Positions 1 to 11,838 of a stretch of 64,000 bases of DNA are shown piece after piece. The DNA comes from Deroplatys truncata. Taxonomy: Eukaryota; Arthropoda; Insecta; Mantodea; Mantidae. Location: positions 91,715,795 to 91,779,794 of the forward strand of contig CM060977.1 in the NCBI GenBank assembly GCA_030765065.1, given 5' to 3'. Positions within the stretch are counted from its first letter, which is position 1. Each line of letters opens with the position of its first letter. Position numbers and translations under genes: made by a program. Below the pieces are notes generated by a model that saw only the letters and a program-made list of their open reading frames with translations, made no database searches and had not been told where the DNA came from.

Positions 1-145
1 CGTATTTGAGTTATGCTGTACAGGTACACACAGGCACCTTTCTCTAAAAAGGTTTTGTTTTATTAATGGACCTCAAAACATGTATTTCTATATCGAACTT
101 TTCGGTTGAATGCAGTGCTTTCTCTATATATTATGAGAACTCGAG
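1..145 (-). mobile_element. HINE-like repeat, 5' part, cut by window edge
   Basis: The block matches the 5' quarter of the window's main repeat family in reverse: a 'ttgagttatgctgt' stretch, a run of short CA repeats, then 'cctcaaaacatgtattt' and a degenerate terminal part. The rest of the copy lies outside the window. The start is decayed (the 11-mer terminal motif is barely readable), so this is an old copy. Confidence 0.75.
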
Positions 146-304
146 TTATTGCTATGATTTTGTAAGACCTGCCTTAAAAACAAATTTCCTAGTTTTATTT
201 TCAGATTTTTCAAACGTGAACACCGAACAAAAAAAATATTTTTATTAGATTTTTCTAAATTCTTTCATACTCTTATACCTAATTTTTCTACTTTTATATA
301 TACG

Positions 305-440
305 TTCACCCATCCTGGTTCATCTGTCTGCTCCATGAGTATCTGCTCCTCGACGGGACTCTGACCCCAGGCACCCGCCTGTAGGTTCTGGGGGGTGTAA
401 GTCCTACATCAGATGAGGATAAACAGAGAATGAATGAATG
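305..440 (+). mobile_element. SINE, 5'-truncated copy (same family as 34725-35106)
   Basis: This is the 3' third of the SINE found complete near 34.7-35.1 kb: both carry 'cacccatcctgg', 'ctgctcctcgacggg', 'ccccaggcacccgcctgt' and 'ggggggtgtaagtcctac', and both end in GAAT repeats. The tRNA-like head is missing, as expected for a truncated insertion. No coding function is expected; an open frame across it on the minus strand is incidental. Confidence 0.8.
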
Positions 441-932
441 TATACGGCAAATAACCTCGCATTTTTTCTTTGCGTTGTAATCTTTGCTATTAATAAGGGG
501 TGATAGGAAAGCAGATTTATAGAATATTATCATCTAAAACACAACGGTTGCCACGTTGTTGAATGATAAAAGTATCATATTAACTCATTTTGTCGGATTT
601 TAAGTGCATATAGCTCCGGAACTCTTTATTTCACAATATGGTACACAATCTCCTTTTGTAGATAAATGTTCGCATTTCATTACAGCGTACACTAATTATT
701 TTTATAATATTCACAAAACTCTACGCACAGTTTTTACTTATTTTAAGCGTCTCCGGTTTTTATGAAATTAAAATATTAGATTGAGAATAATCCAGTGTCA
801 TTAAGAGAAGCCGTCAATGTTGGTAAATTGGTAATAATTTATAAAACACACACACACAAATGAATAAACGCAGCGATTTACGTAGTAAATGCACGATAAT
901 CATCAAGCTCTCTGTGAATCTGTGAGGAAATA
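441..932. other. AT-rich non-coding stretch
   Basis: I see no recognisable gene or repeat. It contains a short CA run near 847 and stop codons in all frames. Confidence 0.5.
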
Positions 933-3282
933 CTCAGAACGCATACTGCTTACTACTATTAGTTTCAAATGGGAAGAGTTCTGAGCTACAGCGAATGAGG
1001 TGCATTTGCGTGCACAGCGTTGCCACCTCGTTACCCCCACTCTTTTCATATTTCCCTCTCACTCTCACATCTGCCTGTCGCTAGAATGGTCGACGTAAAG
1101 CAACCCAAACTGAATTATCTAAACTTTTATAATTCTCCTGGTGTTTAAATCCATAATTGGGAATATACTCGCATGCTACGTACGTATTTTTTAAGTGTTA
1201 TATAATTATAGCTTATGAATTACCTGTGCTTTTAATCCAATGGAACTGCCAGTGGCTCATCCGTATCACTGTCATCAGTTACGTGAAGAGGCAATTCGTC
1301 ACTGACACTGTCTTCATCGTCTGAGTCTTGCAAATTTATGATGATAGGTTCCAAAATATCGTCACGGCCTATTTCTTTCCAAAAGTCGTCGTCTTGTAGT
1401 TTTTCTGCATGTCTCACGCAGGCTTCCCAGTCTTGTTGAGTTACCTTGTCAATTTCTTCGTGAATAAGACGTTCAACGTCAGTCAGTTTAAAAGTGTTAT
1501 TTCTGTTTGCAACCCCTCGTTTTGTTTGAGCCCATACTAACTCAATTGGATTATACTGGCAGTGATAAGGGGGGAGGCGGATTACCTCGTGTCCCATTTC
1601 CATTGCAAGTTGATCCAGCTGATACACTTTTCCCTGGTTTTTAAATGGAAGTACTCGTTGCAGTAACTCATTTTTAGTTTCTGTTGCCGAAAATTCAACC
1701 CCCTTTTTTTGCAACCATTCAACAATTTCGTTCTTTCTACTGGCAGTATTCGGTACTTTGTTTTCAATAACCGAATGATATGGTGCATTATCCATTATAA
1801 TTATGCTTCCCTCTTCTAAATAATTTAGGAATCTGTTCAAAAACCATTCTTTAAACGTATCAGCTGTCATCTCTTCGTGATAATCTGAGGTGGTTTTGGA
1901 CAGAAAAATCCATTTGCTTTCAGGTACAAATCCTGTCTTAGCGGACCCTACATGACAAATGATAAGTCGACTGCCTTTTCCAACAGGTACCTTCAGGCCA
2001 CCCTTTTTTGAGGAATCTTGCCAGATTGAATTTTGAGTGTGGGTTTTATTTACCCATGTCTCATCTAAGTAAAATATAGGTCTCGTATCGCAAGAATTTC
2101 GAATTTCGTGCATTTTGCGTAAGAATTTTATTCTTGCCGCAACAATGTCACTCCTCTCCATTAAAAATTGTCGCCCATCATTTGTCTTTCTGTACCTGAA
2201 CCCTAATCCTCTCAAAATTCTATAAGTAGATGAATTTGAACCAGTGTATGATATTTTAGTTCTAAGGGCACAAGTTATTTTCTGTATTGTTGGGAATTCA
2301 CCTTGGTCATAAAACTCGAACACAGTTCTGCGTACAACGTCCTTGTCAAAGTCAGTTAAATTTTTAATCCTGTTCGGAGGTCCAATGTGCTTTCTGGGCG
2401 ATACAAACACTGGAGTATCACTGGGAACAGATTTTCTTGCCTCTCCGCAAATGCGAGACACACTTGCTTTACCGACACCACACGCTTTAGCAGTAAGCTG
2501 TTGAGGATTTTTGAAATCAAGTTGATTTCTGTGTTCCTCATTGTTACATTTTTTAAAAAACGAGTAGACCCTAAATATAATACTTTGAGCCTGACTTCGC
2601 AATACCTGCCTCTTTGACTCGCCACTAAATTCACCACAATAAGCCATTGCACTATTTTACTCTTGCTGCTTTCTCTCTGAACAACAACTGAATACTGATA
2701 TTAACTGTGTAGGGTAAATAAACTCCAACCCAGATTTAAAAACAACACACAATCATAAACATGTGACGGCTCACGTTCTGCAGATTCTACAAGTAACACA
2801 AGTGAGCTTGGTGGGCTGTTTGCTCTCTCTCAGCTTTAACAAACGCCTTGGTTTTACAACATAATTCTTTATCACCATCAAGTCAGTAGTTCTGTATAAT
2901 TACAAATATATATACATAATGTATACAATAATGCATACATACAAATAATGTGACCATTACAGTGCTTACGTGGTTATATTATAACATATGGGAATGTTTA
3001 TTTGTTTGTATTATGAAAACTATTTGAGCTAAAAATATGTGGTTTTTACGGTTGTGTTACGAAAATTACTCCTTACCTTCTAGTGGGTTACTTTTTGCAA
3101 AATTTGAATTTTTGTCTTAGCGCAAATTATATGTATTAGAAACACATTCGCTTAGCACGCGTCACGCTTAGCTTACGGCGAATGCAATATGACAACACAG
3201 CGGAACTACGATTGGTTGCCGCTCTGGCCGCGCTCAAGGACAAACATCATCCCATTTGAAAAACACAGTAAGCGTTCTCATT
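933..3282 (-). mobile_element. Sailor-like (DD82E) DNA transposon with candidate inverted ends
   Basis: The transposase gene at 1232-2647 is flanked by a candidate terminal inverted repeat. On the left, AGAACGCATACTG (936-948) is followed by TTTCAAATGGGA (963-974). The reverse complement of the right side reads AGAACGCTTACTG followed by TTTCAAATGGGA (3250-3279). The two blocks are in the same order, but the left spacer is about 10 bases longer. A flanking TA duplication is not clear: TA is present at 931-932 on the left but not at the matching place on the right. The non-coding flank on the 5' side of the gene (2648-3250) is unusually long. The gene is certain; the exact ends are inferred. 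Confidence 0.55.
1232..2647 (-). CDS. DD82E transposase (Sailor-like, IS630-Tc1-mariner superfamily), intact
   Basis: This is an uninterrupted 471-codon frame and the only intact recognisable protein gene in the window. It would cut and join transposon ends in the nucleus. The N-terminal ~130 residues contain helix-turn-helix-like segments (for example around residues 50-70, LTAKACGVGKASVSRI) and probably bind the element ends. The catalytic core follows: D195 in FYLDETWVN, D286 in IIIMDNAPYHS, and E369 in YNPIELVWAQ. There are 82 residues between the second D and the E, which is the DD82E spacing described for the Sailor group, against 34 in Tc1. The tail (residues ~436-471) is very acidic, rich in D, E and S. 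The start is the first ATG of the frame, with no in-frame alternative upstream. No frameshift or stop is seen, so the copy is young or constrained. A domesticated role cannot be excluded, but candidate inverted ends argue for a transposon. Confidence 0.88.
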   Translation of the reverse strand: MAYCGEFSGESKRQVLRSQAQSIIFRVYSFFKKCNNEEHRNQLDFKNPQQLTAKACGVGKASVSRICGEARKSVPSDTPVFVSPRKHIGPPNRIKNLTDFDKDVVRRTVFEFYDQGEFPTIQKITCALRTKISYTGSNSSTYRILRGLGFRYRKTNDGRQFLMERSDIVAARIKFLRKMHEIRNSCDTRPIFYLDETWVNKTHTQNSIWQDSSKKGGLKVPVGKGSRLIICHVGSAKTGFVPESKWIFLSKTTSDYHEEMTADTFKEWFLNRFLNYLEEGSIIIMDNAPYHSVIENKVPNTASRKNEIVEWLQKKGVEFSATETKNELLQRVLPFKNQGKVYQLDQLAMEMGHEVIRLPPYHCQYNPIELVWAQTKRGVANRNNTFKLTDVERLIHEEIDKVTQQDWEACVRHAEKLQDDDFWKEIGRDDILEPIIINLQDSDDEDSVSDELPLHVTDDSDTDEPLAVPLD

Positions 3283-4540
3283 GTTTAACCCTACGTACAG
3301 CAGCTTGCTTGACCTTCAGTTCAAAAACAAACGCGCGAGAGCAACCATGAGTGCGTAAAGTAATTTACTTCTTTATTTTAGACGAAACCTTATCAGTAAC
3401 CATTTCAGTAAAATACATGTTTGATTGTGTTTAAATTACGGAATCTACCATATGTAGTAAAATAGTTTTTCTTAATCCGTAACCACCTTCACTTGAAAAA
3501 ATAGAAATTACTTCACTTAAATAAAATAAGAAGAACATGTTTATTTATCAGTATGAAATTAAAGTTTAGGAAATCAAAATAAAGCTCAATTTAAATAATT
3601 AGATTTAAAGGTTTCAGAGTATAACAGTTTGAAGTTGGGATTTTTAGGAAGATACGATAAATTTGAACAATTAATTGCAAAACTATGATGTTCTAAACTC
3701 AAAGAGTTTGCATAGAGCATTGTATCGGGCTTGTCTACAAATTCAAAAACTTTTGTTTCATTTAAAAAATGCAAAGTCGATTCTCCTTCTATTTCGGACG
3801 ATTTGAAATGGAATGTCCATTAGTTATATCCATGTTTAATTAATTTATAGCTTTATGTATACTAATTTTAATAAATTATATAATTATCTGCTTTAGATCA
3901 TTTTTAAAGGTTTAGTCTAGAGATAATTTTCCAAACATTTTTAGGTCATCAATATTCGGGTGATTACTGATCAATAGAAACAAACCATTCATTATAAATG
4001 GACACTTCTGTCAAGCTGTGCACAGGTATTGCCCAACACTTTGAACACAGAAGATATCTGCTTCATTGGGAAGCTGCAGCATTCACTGCTGTGTCAGCAC
4101 GGCCTCAGGAGCTCTTGAGACATCTCAGCAAGCATTACTTCCTTCCCCCTCCGTCCTTTTGACGCCCTCATCCACCATCTTTCCCCGCCTCGTCATCTGC
4201 TAATGACAGCCTTACCACTGAATTGGCCCTTCATGTTTTTTCTTACCCTTCTTTCTTTCGTTGGCCACCTCCATTTGTTATCCCGTAATCTTTTGTTTAA
4301 CAGAGTTTCCTTCAAGCGGAGGTTGTAAGCCCTATGCTTGCAATTTTAAATTTAAGAATTTTAATCGCAATTTTCTTGGAAACTATGTATTTGCTCTAGA
4401 GATGTAAAATTTGAAACACATAAATAAATGATTTCTTACCATATTGATTTTATATATATATAGTTGATTTGACAAGGTAAATATAAATAAAATATGGGAA
4501 ATAATGAAAGATACTGGATTTCCTAACATATAATATGTGC
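3283..4540. other. Non-coding stretch; AT-rich with a mixed-composition patch
   Basis: Mostly AT-rich sequence without a recognisable gene. The patch at about 4010-4330 is richer in C and T and reads like an old repeat tail ('ggaggttgtaagccct'), but I cannot assign it. Open frames here are short and unconvincing. Confidence 0.4.
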
Positions 4541-4544
4541 CATA

Positions 4545-5450
4545 CAAAGTTTATATTTGGAAACTAAGATTAGAATTAAAAGTGGAGGAAGACTCTCAGT
4601 AAATGACACTGAAATAAATCAAGGTGTCCGACAAGGCTGTCCACTTTGACCCTCATTATTTAATATTTATTTAGAGAACGTCATCCGTAACTGGCAAGAT
4701 ATTTTAACTACTAATTTTAAAATAGATAGTATAAATATGGACACTTTAGCTTTTGCTGGTGATCAAGCAGTTATAACATCGACTGAAGATAGTTTACAAA
4801 TAGCTAGTTATAAATTACAGTAGCTATTGAATATAATCTGGAAATTTTAGCCGAGAAAACAAAAATAATGGCATTTTATGGGAAACATCCTGTCAGAGCC
4901 AAACTTGTGATTGGTAATATACCTGTTGAACAAGTTATGGGCTTTAATTATCTAGGAGTTTTCATTGGCAAGGATAGAACAAAAGTTGTACATAGAAAGC
5001 TAAGTTTAGTGCAATAAATATGTGGAACAATCAGAAGAGGTTTATCAAGAAAAAGTCCGCAAAGAAACTCTATATTGAAATTTATAAGGTTCTAGCAGTT
5101 CTTGTAATATTATATGGGTCTGAATGTTGGACTCTAAATAAAGATTCTTTGAGACGGATAGAAGTTGCGGAAATGAAATTCTTAAGGTTCATAGCAGGTT
5201 ATACTCTAATGGGCAAACAGAGAAGTGAAGATATCAGAGAACAACTGGGAATATTTAAACTGACGGACAAAACAGTAGAATGTCTGCAGAATGGAATATG
5301 ATAAGATTCCCCAAAGAGCACTAAATTATAAACCAAAAGGACAACGAAGTCCGGTAAGACCTGCTAGAAGATGGATGGAGCAGACTTAGTTTGGAGTCGG
5401 AACAGATTACCAGTGGTCTCATTATTGTTTGTGTGATGATGATGATGATT
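4545..5450 (+). pseudogene. Non-LTR retrotransposon reverse transcriptase remnant (RTE-like endonuclease-RT)
   Basis: A decayed, 5'-truncated LINE. In one frame the RT core block reads QGVRQGCPL-stop-PSLFNIYL (4620-4670), followed by the catalytic box as FAGDQAVI near 4750-4775, where families have FADD: the first catalytic aspartate has become glycine. The C-terminal part is open at 5020-5301 with LYGSECWTL and EMKFLRFIAGYT, the usual tail block of insect endonuclease-RT LINEs, then KPKGQRSPVRPARRWMEQ (5332-5385). It ends in a GAT triplet run at about 5431-5448, a usual LINE tail. Several stops and frameshifts make it non-functional. The same family recurs at about 38.19-38.73 kb. Confidence 0.85.
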
Positions 5451-5476
5451 ACAGATATGATTTCTTAATTGTTTAT

Positions 5477-6341
5477 TTTCTCTATCACGTACGTAGTAGG
5501 TAGAGAAGGTATTGCATTCCACCAAAAAATTAAATATCGATATTTCACAGAAAATATATGTTTCGGGGCTTCCTGAATCCCCCCAAAAGCATTTCTAGAA
5601 AGATGTCCTTGTGTGTTTGTAAATAACATAACTCAAAAACGAAAAGCTGTATAAATACCTAAAACTTGATATTCAGATACAGGATCTTCCAAAGATACGA
5701 CACGAAAAGTTTTAAGAAAATCTCACACCCTTACTTCCCTTTATATGGAATATTTTACATTTGTTATGTTCTAAAAAAATGGCTGTATCGATTTTGATTA
5801 AAATATCATATTATGTACATATATAAGACATGACATGACAAATAAAACGTATATCTTGAATTTTCTGGAAATAGTCTGTGAAATCCTCTTTATTCGGAAG
5901 GAACTTTGTATAATCTTGTACGTTAAGCCGTAAACGAAAACGTATTAAGACAAAAAAGAATGTAGATCTCTTTAAAACACACAATTTATTTCAAATAAGT
6001 TTCTTGTGGCATAAGTAATTTCTGAGATATCTGTTACTAATGGTTCGAATTGTTCAAAATTTGGCTATTCTCTTGAATTCCTGTCAACATTCAGATGTTT
6101 CTCGCGATGTCATGGATACAGTATGGGATTTTACGGCCAGCATATAGCGTTCAGTTCTTAGATATTTGACTGCCGCTATTCTTTTTGTATCTATAACGAA
6201 ATATGTAATGTAGCTATTTCTGCAAAGGTTTATTTGGATTAAAATATAGTAGATAGAAAAACAAGCTTTAATAAGAATAGTTTGTATACCCACTAATAAA
6301 CGATGAGGGTTGAGAAAGTCATGTGAATGTATAACATCAGA
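5477..6341 (+). mobile_element. HINE-like repeat, full-length copy
   Basis: The copy opens with a degenerate terminal motif (ATTTTCTCTATCACG), has the 'attgcattccacc' and 'tcaaaaacgaaaag' blocks, and closes with 'ttgagaaagtcatgtgaatgt' and 'aacatcaga' before a T-rich flank. It contains no coding capacity; an open frame on the minus strand near 6.1-6.3 kb is incidental and recurs in other copies. Confidence 0.85.
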
Positions 6342-7425
6342 TCTTTTTGCAATTTGTTTTACTGTAATATACTCAAATAATATAGCTTGTATTATTTCAT
6401 TTTACTTACAAATATAATTAGAATACTAATAAATGTTCATGGTTACTTCTACTGTTGTGACGGGCTACTAAAGAAACGCCACATACATGAAAATGAAGAA
6501 AGTCTGTTGTACTTTTACTTGTGTATTTAAAATTAAAGGGTAAAAAGAAGTTGAGTAGCTCTACGGGGATTTGAACTTATAACTCATGGAACATTAAGCC
6601 AACTCTCTATCACGAAGCTAAGGGTGCTGTTGTAAGTGTGACATTGTAACTGGCTTTAGTCATTGGGAACCATAAATCAATAAAGTGTGTTTTGGTTACA
6701 AATATTCAGCTTTGAAAAAGTGAAACATATCTGTTCGAAATCTCGTATACGAATTATTTTCTCAGAAGACTTTTGCGATTATAATTGTGTTCCCCAGTAT
6801 AACTACTACAAGAATATACGCAGTCTTGTGAACAAAGTCTGGCTGTCTCTGTCTCTCACTGAAGAGCCCGATTTGGCCAGTACAGTATATGGCGTAAAAT
6901 ATGATATCAAGATCATTTGCTATTCAGAAACTCACAATGCATGGAGAAAGAAATGCAAAATTATTCATCTATGCACGCTATACAGGCACAAATTTTAGTA
7001 TCCAATATAGGTCTCTTAGATGCCGGCCAGTTTTAAATTGACTGAGTGTGTGGATTGTTGGACCAGTGTGATTTACAGGATCAATAAACATATACCTACT
7101 TTGCTTTAAATGAAATAAATGCTCGTTCATTCCATATACGTTCATGACATCAAAGTTTGTGGTTCACTCTAGCTTCTGCAATGCTTGATAATGCTTTGTG
7201 TAGGGAAGGTTGCATATAGAGCATGAGCTGCTGCATATACAACGAAATGCACCCAGATAATGGAGTAGGTGTTAGCCATTGAGTTAGGAATCTTCTCACT
7301 AGAGGGACAGTTGGCTCTACGAGAGCGTTTGGAGTCAAGCCGTCTAGGTGTAAGTCATGACAAGGGGACATGTTGATATAGGTGTCAGATGTAAAACAGC
7401 GTTCCCTGTTTAATTTGCTCCCTAC
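6342..7425. other. Non-coding stretch
   Basis: Apart from the tRNA-like block at 6550-6625 I recognise nothing. An open frame at 6687-6998 (plus strand) has no family features I know. Confidence 0.35.
6550..6625 (-). repeat. tRNA-like block, possible SINE head
   Basis: Read on the minus strand, the block has an A-box-like stretch (TAGCTTCGTGATAGAG) and a B-box-like AAGTTCAAATCCCC at tRNA-like spacing. Acceptor-stem pairing is poor and there is no clear SINE body, so it is not called as a tRNA gene. Confidence 0.3.
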
Positions 7426-8197
7426 CACTTATGTTTTGATGACCCCTGAATAAAACATGTTAGAAAAAGGTCTATGTGTGTGACTGTGATCAGCATAACT
7501 GAAAAACATAAAGTCGGATAAATACCAAACTTGGTATTTAAGTTCAATACCTTCCAAAATATTACACGAAGATTTCCAGGAAAATCCCCCATCCCAAACT
7601 ACACTTTACATGGTAAATTGTTTGAAATTTTTTATTGTCTAAAAAGTGACCAAAGCTTTTGATTAAAATACGGTATATTAAAGGCATTTTACATGGCAAA
7701 TGAAATGTGTATCTTGAATTTCTGGAAATTGCCTATGAAGTCCTTTTTATTTGGAAGGAATTTTATATAATCTTGTGCAACTGGCAAACTTTAAGCGATA
7801 GACGATAACGTACGGCACAAAAGTGGAAATTTCTTTAAAACACACAATTTATTTTAAATAATTTTTTTACGCATCAGCTATTTCTGAGATATACTTATTA
7901 ATGGGTCTAACTGTTCAACACTGAGACATTTTTTTTGAAGTTCTGTCTATTTTCAGTTGTTTCCCGCAATGCTTGCTGATTTAAAATTCCAGCAGTATGG
8001 AATTTGAAGTCCAGCGTTAAACATTTGACATTTGTTCTCTTTGTATCCATAACGAAATGTGTAATATAGCTATTTGTCCAAAGGTTTATTTGGATTAAAA
8101 TGAAAGAGATCAAAAAATAAGCTTTCGTAAGAAAATTTGCATTTCCGCTAATAAGACATAGAGGGTAGAGAAAGTCATGTGAATGTAACACATCAGA
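7426..8197 (+). mobile_element. HINE-like repeat, 5'-truncated copy
   Basis: It starts inside the family at 'atgttttgatgacccctg', continues through the GT-rich and 'aagtcggataaataccaaac' blocks, and ends with 'gggtagagaaagtcatgtg' plus the 3' stem-loop 'aatgtaacacatcaga'. The next partial copy follows directly. Confidence 0.85.
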
Positions 8198-8420
8198 CAT
8201 TTACAAAAAGATCCCTGTGTGTGTATGAATATGACAACCCCAAAACGAAAAGTCTGTTAAATAACAAATGTGGTATTTGAGCTCAACATGTATCCAAGAA
8301 TGCCAAACAAAGATCACCAATGAAGTCCTCCCATTATAAACTAACTTTACATGGAAACAATTAATATTTACATGAAAAATAAAATATATATCTTATATTT
8401 ACTGTGAATAGCCTCTCGGA
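8198..8420 (+). mobile_element. HINE-like repeat, internal fragment
   Basis: It begins 'catttacaaaaagatccctg', the family's position about 90 bases from the 5' end, directly after the 3' end of the preceding copy and in the same orientation. It stops after 'gtgaatagcctctcgg'. Either a tandem insertion or a rearranged piece. Confidence 0.7.
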
Positions 8421-9097
8421 GGCCACTAAGGGTTGCTGATAATTCTGTCGATTACAACATTGCTTAACATTAATTTTCATATCAAGATAATAGTCAGCAT
8501 CCCTTGTAAACAGCATCTGTCAGTTACTCTCACGTCTCACATACTTTTTCCATCACACGCATCATGTTTACCCTTTGTGAACAAACCGAACTATGGTAAA
8601 CAAAACAGAAATTACAATGAGTAGGAGTACGACAGATTATTTATAACAAATGTTGCAAGAAATATTTTTTTACATGCACAGTGACAAAAGATAAACTCGC
8701 TTCTTAACTTGATGAGCCCCTCTTGCGCTAAAGTTAAAGCTTATAACTATCACCCCATAACATCCCTGTTTAATGATAAATGGAAGGTTCAGGTTCGGCA
8801 ATCAATGAAATAACTCAGATATGCTCCATTAATAATAGATTTTAATAAGTAACCTCGTAGAAACATGAACAGTATACAACTCAAAAGATTACAATGGTGA
8901 GCTGAATATGCACAACAAACACGACGTAGACATCTTTGTATATGTTGAAACAAAGAACATATAAATACACGAGAATCATACTGATATATTCTGAGACACT
9001 TTTAAAAACTCCATTACATGCATCCCAAAAGCATACATCAAAATAAGAAATCGTAGCGGAGGAAGTGCTGCACGTGAGTGCCACGTGTTACCTCACA
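8421..9097. other. AT-rich non-coding stretch
   Basis: No recognisable gene or repeat; open frames are short. Confidence 0.4.
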
Positions 9098-9099
9098 TA

Positions 9100-9690
9100 C
9101 GAGGGCAGTCCCAGAGGTACCAGACCTACGTATATATAGCGGTTGTTGTTTCAAACAAATGACTATGATAGAAAGTGCCACCCTTATAAAGTTTAAGTTT
9201 GAAGTTTGACGATGCTACGTTGTTTTGTAATTGTTTGGCAGCCATTAATAGTGAACTCTCTCAGCGAACTTTAAACATGGATAAAATTGGCGTGATACAA
9301 TACTTTCATTTGAAAGGTCTTAGTCTAACTAATATTAAAGCTGTGCTAGATTCTACTCTGGGGGAAGTCTGCTCCTTCGTTTACAACAGTAAAATATTGG
9401 GTGGCAGAGCTTAAGCGAGGCCGTGCGGGCTGCCAAGACGAACATCGCAGTGGTCGACTAAATGAGGTGACCATGCCAGAAATTGTGAAGAAAATCCACA
9501 AAATGGTACTGGATGACCGTTGACTGAAAGTGCGCGAGCTATCAGCCATCGTAGGCATTTCAAAAAGTGCTGTACATCGCATACTAACTGAAAATTTACA
9601 CATGAGAAAGCTGTGCGCAAGATGAGTGCTGCGTTTACTCACAATGGAACAAAAACAGCATCGTGAGGACAATTAGTTGAGGCTTGACCG
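9100..9690 (+). mobile_element. mariner transposon, 5' part only
   Basis: A left inverted-repeat end starts after TA at 9098-9099 with CGAGGGCAGTCC. The same end is seen at 57203-57214 on the other strand, so the two belong to related mariners. The body runs through the N-terminal half of a transposase and stops near 9680-9690. The catalytic half and the right end are absent, so this is a 3'-deleted copy. Confidence 0.8.
9277..9675 (+). pseudogene. mariner transposase, N-terminal half, broken
   Basis: The product begins MDKIGVIQYFHLKGLSLTNI and carries the mariner DNA-binding region. A frameshift near residue 30 separates it from WVAELKRGRAGCQDEHRSGR, then PEIVKKIHKMVLDD, a stop, LKVRELSAIVGISKSAVHRI, and MRKLCAR-stop-VLRLLTMEQKQ. 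The signature helix-turn-helix (VGISKSAVHRILTE) is well preserved. No catalytic DD(34)D region remains, so it cannot act. Confidence 0.85.
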
Positions 9691-11765
9691 CCACTGGAGA
9701 AGTCAGCATAACTCGTTGGTTCGAGGAGTTGCACGTCCACATAAATTTTCTACCTAATTAAAATTTTATTCCTTTCACCTGTAGTAAGTAATCTTCTAAA
9801 TTTATTTTACGATTCGTGAGGCGTGCTTTTAAATGTGCGAACGGTTTAGCGCGAGCGGTTATTGAAAGACTATGTATACTCTATGGGAACCCGAATTTTG
9901 CAAGAAAGACAAAGAAACAAGGACAGATTTGATTCACGTGTTTGCTAGCTGCCTGTAATTTTAGTGAACATTCAGAATATATGGGCATTTAATTGTTGTT
10001 CAGCTGATTTTTATTTGCATAAATTTTAATCCTTGGTTTTCAAATGCTATTTTGATATTTTGTTGCTAGTATGTGTTACTACTCAGAAGAATATAAAGGG
10101 CCCAGCACGAAAGATCTTCCTAGAAGCACACAAGTATTTCTGTACTCTATCTACGATTCACAGCACGCCAAAGGCAGTGCAAAGTGAAGGCAAGTAATAA
10201 GCTTACTTTCCCTTAAAAAGCTTAATTTATTCGCAATATGATGCCCATTGTGGCGGCTAGCAACTTTTCCTTGCTTAACACAAAATGATACTACACAAGC
10301 TGTACAAGTAATCTTTCCACTACTACATGAATCTATCTAACTGCGTCACACAATATTCTCCCACTCACATACACGCACACAATCTTCCGTCTGAGTAACA
10401 TGTGTTACATCGTGAGAGTAAAATCACAGAGTGTGCAACTTGGAGCCTCTTCCCCTTTTTATAGCTTCCTACTACGACGCTAGATTTTGTGTCTTTATAT
10501 GTAACAACTATTCTCATTGGTTATCTACTTAGCGTGCTAGAAAAATAAATAGTTCCAATTTCAGCAGTCACGCGTCCCTCTGACTTCTCTGGTAAACTCC
10601 ACTATTCCCGTCTCACTTTATAGCTCTCGTTCCTCCTCCTATTCTTCCAACTCCCTTGTCTTCAGGAATTGGACCAGTATCTCTGTCTCACTCTAATCTC
10701 TCTACTTTTTGTGACTCTACATAAACCCTGTGTGCATTAGCGTGTATGTGCCTGTGGACTTTACTTCTGTTGCTCGCTCGCCTGGTAGTTGCTAATCACC
10801 CTGTTCCTTACATGCCTAATTTCACATCAATTACATTCTGAGGTACAAGTTATTCTGCAATAAAGCTATTTCTATATATTATTTTACATCGTTATTTCCA
10901 TTATTTCAATATTCTACTGTATACGGTATTGTCTCCTTACAAAATAATGTCCATTTAAAGCACGTAGCTCAATTGCATACATCCAAATAAAAATAATTTT
11001 AATTTAAGACAGACAGACTAAAATGCATACTTCGAAACATTCATAATATTCATTTAAAACATGTAGCCTAAAATGTACACATTGAAATAAGAGATAGTAT
11101 CCATTTAAAACTATGAATTTATAAGCGCCCCACACAAGTATAGCGACACTACACAAGACCCAATAAAATAGTGAATTAAAAAGCTACCTCCCGAAGTAGG
11201 GAAAGTAGGTACGAAGGTAAAACATCAATATCGCGAAGGTACCAGGAAAGCTGCACGCTGAAAGATTTCCATATGCTGGAGCAAAACGGCACAAACTGTG
11301 CTCTTCAAGTTCTTTCGAAACATCCGTTGAAACTGGGGATATTTCTTTGCAATATGAATTACACGTTGGTTAATATCGTATTGATATTCCCCTTCAATGA
11401 GAACCTCCGTTCTGAAGAAGGATTCAGTAATGAAGACTGTGTTCTTACATTAAAGGTACCCTAATTGTGACAGACCACATACACATACTATTCGGCACAG
11501 ATCTATACATAATAATCAGGCAACCCTTATATTAATTGTTAATAATGTAAGATACAAGAAAAAATACAATGGGAAGGAAATAGCAGGAAAGCATAAGCGA
11601 TTCAAACAGAATGTAAACAGAGTAAATATCAATACTATAAGGAATGCAAATACTATTGTAAACAATTTATATGTATTACAAAACAGCAAACGTAATGTAA
11701 AAAAGTTGTATAAACGTTGGTTAGTAGCGCGTCCTACCAACCAGCCCAACTGACAAGCGAACTTT
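9691..11765. other. Non-coding stretch without recognised elements
   Basis: About 2 kb, AT-rich, with a pyrimidine-rich patch at 10560-10760. Some composition recalls retrotransposon flanks, but I find no paired repeats or coding motifs. Open frames at 11273-11464 and 11516-11965 have no recognised family; the latter partly reads the GA run of the minisatellite. Confidence 0.35.
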
Positions 11766-11801
11766 GAAACACACGGAATTGGAAAACGTAAGACACACGC
11801 A

Positions 11802-11838
<37 letters not shown>

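Noticed and set aside
306-533. 75-codon minus-strand open frame
   Set aside because: It runs across a SINE 3' end (305-440); the translated proline-rich part is shared by the SINE copy at 35 kb.
10240-10800. Possible LTR in a pyrimidine-rich region
   Set aside because: No matching terminal inverted bases, no second copy in the window and no primer site or polypurine tract.
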